The position numbers and the translations under genes are program-made. A DNA stretch of 26,235 bases from Pigoraptor vietnamica (lineage: Eukaryota; Opisthokonta; Filasterea), in NCBI GenBank assembly GCA_943704525.1, contig CALSCQ010000837.1, forward strand, positions 1 through 26,235, in the 5' to 3' direction. Numbering within the stretch: position 1 is the stretch's first letter; every line of letters begins with the position of its first letter. The notes under the pieces were generated by a model. The model saw only the letters and a program-made list of their open reading frames with translations, did no database searches and was not told where the DNA came from. This document shows positions 12,808 through 22,387 of this stretch, piece after piece.

Positions 12808-15800
12808 TCAAACATACATCAGCGGTTCATAAATGTAATATTTGTCCGACTGAAGCAGAGAGGTGACTGACTTACACCACACGGCAACTGAATCGAACCG
12901 ACCCAGTCGGCAGCGCGGTACCACGTGTCGCAGTCTAGCGTAATCAAAATTAACAATTTCGCTCTCTCGGAAAATAAACTGCGAAATAAGACTCTGGCGC
13001 TTTGTGGCAGCTTTAGTTAGTCTTTCTCCACAACATCCGTAATCACACGCTGTAACCGCACGCAGCAAGCAGGGTCGCGCACGCCCGCGCAAACGAGAGA
13101 CCGAACCCGAGGCGGTCGGGGATGAGGGGATTGTCGCGATCGGTGGCCTTGATGAAACGCAGGGCGCGCAGGTAGGCCAGTCGCTGTGCGCGATTGTCGG
13201 AACCGTCGACTGTGCCGTGACTTGCGGGGTCGATGAAATCTGTTTGGATACAACATTCGATTAAGACGTCATTGTTAGGGCCAAGGCGTGTAAAAACGCA
13301 CACAGCGCATTGCCACGTACGTATAACCCATTTCTGAGCACAGAAGCGATACTGACACCCCAACAACGCGCCGTAATATATCAGACCGCATTCCTCCTCC
13401 TCCCGAACGAAAGGACCAAGTACGGTGGAGACGATCAACGCACCGCTGATATCCCTGCAATTGGGGAAGACCGTCGCGTGGGCAATGTAGAGGAACGCCG
13501 CAGTCTGCATCAGATGCCGCGCAACCTCCGCAAGGGCGGTTCCTAAGACGGAAACGAGAAATCAGTCAGAAATTTACAAACAACAGACCGTCCGTGTGCC
13601 AGAGGGATTTCCGCACGCACCAAGCGAATAGAGGCCGGCGGCGCGGAGAGCGGCATCCAGGGCCTCTGCAAGCAGCCGCACATTCGCCGAGTCGATATTC
13701 GACAGCACACATGCGCCGTTCTGCGCATCGGAAAATAAGTCAGAGCGGTATTTTAACGAATTCAAATTCGTCGCAAAGTGAAGAAATAATCGTACAGACT
13801 GCTTGATATCAGGCAGCGGGATGAGGGCGAACACCGCTGGGCGACAGCCGCGAAACCCACGGGCGACTGCTGCTGGAAGACGGCCGCAATGTCCTCGGCA
13901 GTGAGCGCGGGAAGTCCTGGTTTCCGCTTCTGCGTGACCATTTCTCCCTCGTCCTCGCTCTCTGATGATGACGGCGCGCTGCGCGACTCCTCGCATTCGC
14001 TCTCGTCGCTGTGCCAGTCGTCGGAATACGCGTCCTTCCCGGCGTCCTCTTCCTCCGTGTCCGAGTCAAATAGCCCCGTCTTTCCCGCGATTTTGCCGTC
14101 AGACGCCTCGTTTTCCACATACATCCTCCGGCCAGTCGTGCCCGTCAACTTGGCCGATATCTCGATTGGGGAGTCGATCGAAAGGTCAAACACGCCCCCC
14201 TTTGTCGAGGCCGTCCCAATGTCGTCGTCGTCGTCCCCAAACAGGCCGCCCCCCTTTTTGGAGGCCATCCGGGGTGCTTTGCTGCCTGCGTAGCCGAGTC
14301 CGCGGTCAACGCCATCATCCCCGAAAAGGCCGCCGCTTGGCTTGGCAGGCACCGATTTCTTCAGCGCGCCCAACAGAGCCCCTCTTCCGCCGCCGCCGCC
14401 GCCACCGCCGAACCCACCGCGACCGCCGACTACCTTCCCTCCACGTGGGGCGGACCTCACTCTCGGTTCGCCTTCGCCTGATCCGAACAGAGAAAATCCG
14501 ACCGACGTGTCATCGGCCTCTTCTTCTTCCTTCGCCTCTTTCGCTGTCTCCCGTCTCGTCACCGCCACGCCAAGCCGCTGCATCCGTTGCACCGTTGCCT
14601 CGTCCACAGACTCGCTCACAACAGCGGGCTTCGGAATGGCCGCGCGGCGGCGTGACAGGCTCTCGCGCAGCGCATCCATCATGTCGCCAGTACCACCGCC
14701 GGTGGACGCGGCGTTCGAGGGCGACGGCTGCGGCGGAGGACCGCGCACGGGCGCTGCACTTCTCATGCGCGGCGGGGGCGGGGGCATGGCCGCGCTCTCC
14801 ACTGGCACATTGAAGGCGACAGGTGCATGGACATCGCTCGGCGGCGGCATGGGCGGCGCGGCAGGTGGCAGGCCGCCCAGAGGCCGCGGCATCGCAAAGG
14901 ACGGCGGTGGCATGCTGAATGCGACGGGGCCCATCTGACCCATCCCAGGAGGCGGAGGGGGCGGCGGGGCGGCAGCTTTCCCGGGCGGCGGCGGAGGTGG
15001 CGGACCACCCGGCATCGGGCCAGCAGCGGGCGCCGGTTGCGCGGGCGGCGGCGGCGGTGGGCGCGAAGAGGAGGCACTGGCCGCCATGGGGATGTCTGGC
15101 GCAGCCGTGGTCTGGGGGCGTGGCTGCGGCTTGGGCGGCTCGGAGGGCTTCTCGGGCGCTGGTTTGCGGTCGACCTCCCTCTCCTTCTCGGTCGCGCGCG
15201 CGCGATTCAGCGGACGCTCCGCCTCCTTCTTCGATAGCGTGAGCTTCTCGTCCCGCTTGGGGGTCGACAACAGCGGGGAGCTCTGTTCCTTAGCCTTAAC
15301 CGCGGCCTCGGTGGTGGATGTCGTGGTGGCCACTGGCGCGACTTGCTTGCGGGGCGGCGACTCGTTGCGCTTCTTCCGCTTCTTCTTGTCCTCGCCAGAA
15401 GACTTTTCCTGGTCCACCATCCGCACGTTCGCCTCTGCGAGGGGTTCCAGCAGCAGCATGTCCACGGGCGCGGATAGGGGCAGAGAGGGCTCCGCTGGGG
15501 CGTCGCGACGGCGCAGCTCAACCGACCGCTCTTGCTTATCTTGCGCCTGCTGCATCTGAGCACGACGCGGTGTCTGCGATCCGCTCGCACGCGGCGACGA
15601 AGGTCCCGAATCGCCCGTCGACGCAGAGGGCGTCGCGGCGTACTGGCGCGGGGGGAGCGCGAAGGGGCTGCTGAGCGTCAGGATGCCGCGCTTGGAGCTC
15701 GCCTCATCGCCAATGTACGAGTCCTTCTGGCCCATCCCCACCATCACGCCCATGTGCCGCGGGCGTCCGACGAGGCTCGAGAACACGTGACTCGGCGCAT

Positions 15801-18800
15801 CCTCCCCAGCAATGCCGGCCTTGGTCGTGGAAAAGCCGACGTCAATCACAGTGCACTGCACCTCCTCCATCGCCATCCCCTCGGCGCCAAAGAAATCGCC
15901 GCCGCTGTCGTAAGCGTACACTTCTGGCGCAGGCGCGGGCGGGGGTGGCGGTGGGGCTTCGTCCGCGCACGTGTGCAGCGTCAGCGTGTCCCTGAGGGCC
16001 TGCATGTGGAGCGTCGCCTCGCGGTACGATTCCTCGTCCATCGTGTCGAGCTCGGCAATCGCGCCGTCAAACGCGTCCTTTGCAATCTTCACGGCGCGCT
16101 CGCTGTCCCCATACACGTTGGCAAGGTACTCGCTGAGGTCGCACGCGGCGCGCAAGCGAGACGGGTGCGTCGAGTGCAGGTGCTCGGCGACAGCGAACGC
16201 CGCCTCGTACGTGGCAAGGGCATCGTCGTGCATGCCGCTCTCGCGCGCCTCCAGCGCCGCATCCAGCAGCGAAGCGACCGTTTCTGCGTCATTCTGCGCG
16301 GGCGCAGCCCCATGTCCCCGTCCGGAAGTGCACGGCACGAGCTCAAAGCCCATGTACGGCAGCCTGTCACGCGACTCGGCGGCGACAAGCTCCGCAATCG
16401 ACGGCGCGTTCCGTCGCCGCTCCTCGATGTCCTCTGCCGTTTCGCCCTCTTCCCTGTGCTCAATCGCCACAAAGGACGTCAGCCGAGTGACGATCGAGTG
16501 CTCCACGCTTAGCGCGACCATGGCCGCCGTCCGCTCCTTGCGCAGGGCTTCGCTCAGCGGCGCGTCTGGGTCCATCGAGCCGTCCTCCCACTCGCGAATC
16601 ACCGCGCGCGCGGCGAGCCGGTGCACAAGCCGCCCGCGCGTCACGCACACGTCCGCGCACGTGACCACGGCGGACACGGGGTAACCGGCAGGGTGTTGCG
16701 CGCGCAGTTCCGCCTGCCGGCAGTTGGTCGAGTCGAGCGCAAAGGCCACGTGACGCATGCCGCCAAACAGCGCCTGCGGTACACGCGGGGCGCGCACCAC
16801 CGTCGCCTCCTTGCCCTTGTCCCCGTGGAACACAAAGCGCACGTCGACGTCCGCCAGGCCGGGGCGCAGGGCGCGGCCCACCTGCGCGGTCGCGCGGCGA
16901 ACCCACCGGCTCTTCGACGACGACTCGAACCGCTCAAACGCGCCGCCGGATGTTGCGGCAGCCTGTCGCAAAAAGTGGGCGTCGGGCGAAGGGCCAATAG
17001 CGCACGCGAAGAGCCGCACGGACGACGCGTGCGCGCGAAGGAGCGCGGTCGTCTGTAAGGGGCGCGCGAAGAGTCCGTCGCTCAGCACAATGACATTGCG
17101 CGCGGGCGCACCCGCGGCGTGCGTTTGCACGAGGCACTCGATCACCCGCGCTGCGTCGGTTGCGCCCATGCACGAACGACAATCGCGCACAAACGCGCGC
17201 GCCTCATTCGCGCGCGCCGGCGTCATCGTACGGGCCGTGGGGAAGAGCTCCTCCATGCCGCTGCCAAAGCGCACGACGTTGAAGCGGACGTTGGCACGGC
17301 TTGCCAGCGCATCGAGGACAAGCAGGGCCACGCCGCGCGCGTCCGCCATAGCCTGTCCCGACATTGACGCCGAGCAGTCCAGCGCCAGCACGACCTCTCC
17401 GCCGTCGCCGTCGCCGCCCACCTCAAACTCGGGGTAGAAGGCGACCATGCAGGCCTCGCTGCCGTCCACGTCGCTGCGCTCGACCCACATGCGCGGCACG
17501 TGGATCTCCGCGAGCGAAATGTGCAGCACAAAGTCGCCGCCAGAAAGCGTCTGCCCAGCCACGAGCTCCACCGTCGCCATCGTGTCCGTGCGCTTCACGG
17601 CGATGTCGTGGGACGTGCTCTCGAGGGCGAGTATCTTGAAGGGCATCTCGAGCGACGCCGAGAAGCTCGTGTCGCGCAGCTGCCCGCCGGCCCTGTTCGC
17701 CGTGATCGAAGACACGACCTTGCCTCCGCGCGTCTTTGCGCCGCCCACACCCGTCACGTGAGCGATGGCCGCGTCCACCACCGCCGGGGACGCGTTCGCG
17801 GGGAGGCGGAAAATAACATCCGAGCCCTCGATGGACAGCTCGGTGACGTACGTGATCTTGATGAGGACTTCGGCGCCGGGGGGAAGGTTGCCGACACTCA
17901 CGGAAAACACCTCCTGCGTGTGTGCATGCATGGGGTGAGAGCCGAAGGGGTTTGAGAGTTAAGTGGGCTGTTGCGCACACAGAGAACGCCATTCCAAGCC
18001 ATTCCGAGTGAGCCATAACGAATACACGGGCGCGTCCACAGGCATAGGCACACGCGCGCACGCATCCACAGTCGCACATGACGCGCCCACAGGCACAGGC
18101 ACACGCACACATCCACAGTCGCACACGACAAAATCACGCACACACGAACGCACACACGCACCGGCGATTCCTGGTCCATGAGATAGGCGCCGTGCCCCTC
18201 CTCGACAGCCTTTTTGTACTCGCGGCGCGCCTGCTCCTTCTCCTTCACCACGCCGATCACGTGACGCCCGTTGATGAAGGCCTCGAAGCCGCACACGGCG
18301 CACGACTCGTCCAGCGGAAAGACGTACCTGAAACGAAGGACAGGGAACAAATGAGCCATCGAAGGGCGCGCACGCGCACTATAGCCAGCAGAAATTAGGG
18401 GTGCACGAAGCAGACGCGCCACTCAGCACACTGCGACGCGCAACAAGGAAATTTAAGCGCACGGTCACGGGACACATGGCAAACGCACCGCGCCTCCGAG
18501 GGCCTGTCGCCCGTGTTGTGAAACTGCTGCATGATCACGACTTCCGCGAGGAGATCGACGATGGACGCGCGCACGTGCACGCCCACAAGAGGCATGGCCA
18601 CGCCGTCCGCGCCCTGCAGCCCGGGCACGACGTCCGCGTTGGGATCCGCCACGGCACTCGCGTCCACAACGGCGCCGTCATCCACGTCCTGTGTAGCGGC
18701 ACAGAAAAGGCCTCGTCAGTTTGGGGGAAAGAATGCGACACATATAATGGCTGTGTGATGACGTTCCATCGAGAACACAAGTCCCAACCAAACTATACAT

Positions 18801-21522
18801 ATCCAAGGGCAGCAAAGGTGAAATCTGCGGCCGCGCACTCACGGCTGCCTCGGCCGTGTCGCTCTCTGGGGCCGTCTCTCGAAGTCCCGCAAACGCGGCT
18901 GAGCCCGAAGCAAACGCAGGCGCGCAGTCACCATCGGTCCTCTCAAACTCGACGAGGTACCGAAGGCGCTGCTGCCGCGCGTCGTAGACAGCCAGCTCCT
19001 CGTCACGGAAGACGGACGTCATGTCCTCCGCTGCGCCATTGCGAATGGATGTCGGTTTCAGTCTGATGCAGATGAATGGCAGTGAATAATGCCACGCACA
19101 CCAACACTATCAAACACTGAAGCGCACAAGATAGGCACACGCAAGCACAAGGAATTTCCGCACGAGCACGCAAAAATTCACAAAAGGAATAGTGACAGTC
19201 GGTGCGCAATACAAGACCCGCACACACGTGCACAAGGAACGCACCGTACGGAACACCGCGCGTGCTCGAGTACCCCGGAGGCGGCTGCGTCCAGTCCGTG
19301 TGGATGGCCGTTGTCTGCGCCGTCTTACCAAGCGCAACCTCGCACACAGCGACGTACGAGAGACCCGTTGCGGCGGAAGGGTGCGCATAACGGGCACTGC
19401 GCGGGAATGGGCGGAGATTGAGAGTCAATTGTTTGTCAAACGGACAGCAAAATGTAGCGTAATGTGTCCCGAGTCGGCTTCGAAAGGAGGGAATAAACTT
19501 GCCTCACGCCCGGGTTCTGCGCGAAGTAGATCCCGGCACCCAACATGCCCTCGTCCGTGCGCTGCATCCCCACAATCCGCGACGTCGGCGTCGGTGGCAG
19601 AAGGCCCCGCGAGAGGACGCCAAGCACGTTGCGCGCGGGCGTGCCGTGGCACAGGAGCTGCAGGTTGCCCACTTCGCCGCGGAACTCGCGCTCGTCCGCG
19701 GGTCGACGCACTGCGTACACACTCCGCACGCGCATCCCCGCAAGCTCCGTCTGGCCCTCCAGGAGAGCGTGAACGGGTTCGGTCGATGGCGCAACCTCAA
19801 TCGCGCAGTTCAGCGCCTGGTAGCGTTGGGACGGCGTGGACGACAGGTAGCTTCCGCCAGACTCTCCCAGCGCAAGCATGTCCCGCAGCAGGCGGCAGAG
19901 CTCTAGCTTCTGAGACACGACCGTCGCGTCAAACGGGCCCGAAGGTCGACCAGCGCTCGGCAGCAGTGCGTTGAACTCGGCAGAGAGTTTCGCAACCCGC
20001 ACCGCCGGCGAAGCCGACGCACCCTCCGCGGCGCTCTCAAACGCAGAGGTTTGCGCCTGCGCGTCGCCCTCCGAAAGCGCGCGCGCGATCGACGCGAGGA
20101 CGGCCTCCGCCTTCCCCACCGTTTCCAAGGAGACGGAGCCCAAGGGCACGCCGAGCGTCGTGCGCAGGTGCATGAGCGACTCGGCAAACAGGCCGTCAAC
20201 TAGCGAGGTCACCTCGGGCGGCGCGGATCCGGACTCGAGTCCAGACGAGCCCGCCAGGCGCCGCGGGCTGCCGATGGAGGGCGCGTCGGTGTGCACGCGG
20301 CGGAAACCCAGCGCCTCTTTTTCGGCATAGAGAGCGCCGTACACCTTCTCTGCATCGGATCCTGTTGAGAGGTACCTGCACTTGCGCGCGCCGGCGGCGG
20401 GGTTGTCCTCGGTTCCCTCGTGCGTGTAGACGCGAAAGCGGAATGCGCTCGCATCGCTGCTTGGGGCGGCTGCGTGGAGCTCGACACAGAAGAACTCTGT
20501 ATGGGCCCCCGCGCGGTTAAGGACGGCCTGCTTAAGGACGTCGTAGATGTTTTCGGGGAACACAGGGGCGCCCTTCTCGCCGACGGCGTACGCGCGGGCC
20601 TTTGGGACGGCCTCGGTGGGCTGCCTTGTGGCCACGCGCCGCTCGCCCTTGTCCGGACTGTCCGCGGGCGCCGAGGTGATCTTGCCACTTCCCATGGCGG
20701 CAGCTGCCTTGAGTGCGGCCGGCGAATGCCCCTCGGGCGGGAGAAGGGACGCGCGCGCAACGCAGTCGTCGATGTACGACAGAGCGACGACAGGAATGAG
20801 CAGGCGCGCGGCACTCTTCGTCTTGGGGCAGGATTCCTTGCCCGGGCCCACGGCGATATGCGTCGTCTGTTATGTGTGTGTGTGAGTGTGCGTATATGTG
20901 TGGATGGTGGGACAATGTAGCGCAGCGTTCAGAACACCAGTTCTTCGCACGGACAAGCTCAGTTCAACAAGAAAGCACGTGCACGCACCTCCGGAGTGAC
21001 GAGAAACGACACGACGCCCCCATGGTCGGTGACCGCCTTTCGCAGCCGCGCCTTTTCCTTCGGCGTTACGTCGCCAAACTCAATAGCAAACTGGCAATTC
21101 GCGAAGATGCCGACCGGTGTGCGCTTCTGCGCAGAGGGAGCCGACAGCGGCGGCGTCGTTTCTTTCGCGGAATGCGGCGCGAGCAATTTCGGCGCGGTCG
21201 TTCTCGATGCAGTCGCCTTCGACAGAGCCGAGGCGAACGGATTCGGCGACGACAGCGGCAGCGCGGAGGGCGAGGCGCTCTTCAATGAGAGAGGCGTATG
21301 TGGGAGCGACGACGACTTCGAAGAGGCGCCAGAAGCACTCGTCACCCGCTGTGCGCCGCCCGCAGGCGACACGCCAGACGTAACATTTCCCGCCGCAGAG
21401 CCGGCAGCGAGCCCCACATTCAGCGCAAGGGTGCGACCGGTGAGGCCACGTGACTGCAGCAGCGCAGAGGGCGTGGGAAGCGCAGAGGGCCCCGTGGCCA
21501 CCCCAAGCAGACCAGGCGCCAT
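12808..21522 (-). CDS. PARP4: Vault PARP (PARP4) homologue with embedded 14-3-3 and actin segments (about 2446 aa)
   Basis: Exons: 21522..20989, 20866..19503, 19396..19245, 19030..18843, 18688..18489, 18327..18162, 17913..13861, 13720..13621, 13542..13321, 13239..13049, 12978..12808. They sum to 7341 nt with all phases matching. A Ser/Ala-rich leader precedes a BRCT domain ([12 protein letters not shown] from 138; THIAV, YIDDCV). The PARP helical and catalytic part carries H585 (LLCHGTP), Y625 (GAGIYFA) and E695 (DEELAVY), the H-Y-E triad. VIT covers about 776-905 ([36 protein letters not shown]). VWA starts near 1043 with the [14 protein letters not shown] at D1047. The PARP4-type post-VWA block follows, then a 14-3-3 piece, an actin piece, a Lys/Glu linker, polyproline 1816-1859, a WH2-like helix at 1945, a Gly/RGG patch and acidic LF motifs. 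Exon 8 has GLYSLG...E...L..T, resembling the vault-binding end of human PARP4. Exons 8-11 might be a separate gene, but only 140 nt separate them from exon 7 and the splice keeps the frame. Intron 2 is GC-AG. Confidence 0.9.
13861..15080 (-). other. Actin-regulator-like tail of the vault PARP: polyproline, WH2-like helix, RGG patch, LF-acidic motifs
   Basis: This segment of exon 7 encodes consecutive polyproline runs ([23 protein letters not shown]) like formin FH1 profilin-binding sites. Next comes [18 protein letters not shown] at 1945-1962, which resembles a WH2 or formin-DAD helix. A Gly-rich stretch with RGG/RGR follows. Five aromatic-acidic motifs come last: SLFGSGEGE (F2011), GLFGDDG (F2065), GLFGDDDDD (F2093), VFDLS (F2110) and [11 protein letters not shown] (F2150). 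Such LF-acidic repeats resemble those of FAM21/WASHC2. The composition is visible directly; the functional comparison is inference. Confidence 0.6.
15661..15864 (-). other. Actin N-terminal segment inside the vault PARP
   Basis: Residues 1552-1619 of the vault PARP align without gaps to roughly the first 70 residues of conventional actin. The phosphate-loop region is altered: [12 protein letters not shown] against the actin pattern VVDNGSGMCKAG. It continues through [19 protein letters not shown] and the DNase-I loop [12 protein letters not shown] to [13 protein letters not shown]. By eye, the stretch from VGRPRH to GILTL differs from canonical actin at only three of 33 positions. The remainder of actin is missing: after ILTLSSPF the sequence turns into low complexity. 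The segment is in frame in a large uninterrupted exon. Confidence 0.93.
15955..16227 (-). other. 14-3-3 C-terminal segment inside the vault PARP
   Basis: Residues about 1431-1521 match the last third of 14-3-3 proteins. [19 protein letters not shown] corresponds to the helix leading to [23 protein letters not shown] and [15 protein letters not shown] correspond to the highly conserved [35 protein letters not shown]. Similarity may begin a little earlier, near 16284. Groove residues are changed: the LNFSV motif has become CDLSE, and RDNLTLW has become RDTLTLH. The N-terminal dimerisation helices and the Arg-Tyr phosphate site are absent. The actin segment begins about 30 residues later, after a short Pro/Ala linker. 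Confidence 0.9.
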
Positions 21523-22387
21523 TGCCGTGCGCGAGGGAGGGAAAAGTGAGGGGGTGCCGCGATAAGGAACACGGAAGACTCTTATAAGCGGCAGTGAATG
21601 AGTGCGCGCTCATGCACACCGCACACACACATGCACACACGCACAGGCACACACGTGCGCGCCCACTAACTGGCTACGACAAGACTTGTGCGTGTTAATC
21701 TTTTTTTAACGGGCAGTGCATCTGTGTTGACAGTGTCAGCGGTGCTATTCTTGGCATGGGCACGTGACCGGCTGACCATTCCAGCCGTCCAGTGTCAGAG
21801 CTACGATTCTGGTGTGCGCTTATGCTCGGCCACTGGGACGTGGGCGATGAGTGAGGCGCGTAGCATGGGTGCGCTGAACTGGCTGAGAGCGAAGTTGGTC
21901 GGAAGAATTCGCTTTCTCGTGTTTCTCGGTGTGGGGGCGCAGGGATATTCTCAGGAGCGACTCGTGGGGCGATGTGGTTGCAGGCCGTTCTCGATTTCAG
22001 AACTCCCCGATACATGTGACTGAGTTACTCTTGACAAAGTGGCTGCGCGACGCAATCGTTGTGTTGCGCTTGTGAACGTTTGATTAAATCCATGGCGCCA
22101 GTTCTCGAAATAACTGGGCGACTGACACCAAACGCTCTTATGTGTGCCGCTGTGCAAGTGCGATAGTTGAGCCATTAATGCATCGCCTATGGCCGCCGCT
22201 TTGATAAGCGACGAGTGTGAAAGAATTGCCACTTCGATCCTAACGACGAGTGTATTGGCAGAGCAAAGGCAAACGCACACGCAAAGGCGCAGTGAAAAAA
22301 GACAGAGAAGTAGACAGAAACGGAAAGTAGCAGCGCAGCGAACAAGCACGCAGACGCACGCACGCCCGCAACCGGCACGCGCGGTGC
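21523..22387. promoter_or_regulatory. Upstream region of the vault PARP gene
   Basis: An 865-bp gap between the vault PARP start and the 3' end of the upstream minus-strand gene. It contains a CA-rich patch (about 21605-21660) and a CACGTGAC E-box at 21761. A plus-strand reading frame (21688-22023) has a hydrophobic stretch but begins with GTG, has no splice partners and no recognised motif. I do not call it. Confidence 0.55.

Noticed and set aside
13762-13860. Read-through end of the vault PARP exon 7 (stop at 13762) as the true C-terminus
   Set aside because: A GTGGGT donor at 13860 joins in frame to exon 8, and the downstream exons resemble the PARP4 C-terminus. The read-through tail has no similarity, although it could be a retained-intron isoform.
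14342-15559. Long plus-strand frames rich in Arg, Ser and Pro
   Set aside because: They are reverse-strand shadows of the proline- and lysine-rich vault PARP region.
15532-16512. 326-codon plus-strand frame opposite the vault PARP exon
   Set aside because: It is antisense to strongly conserved 14-3-3 and VWA-adjacent coding sequence, is Arg/His-rich, and has no motif. GC-rich codons leave antisense frames open by chance.
21688-22023. 111-codon plus-strand frame with a hydrophobic N-terminus
   Set aside because: It begins with GTG, lacks splice signals and homologous motifs, and sits in the PARP promoter region.
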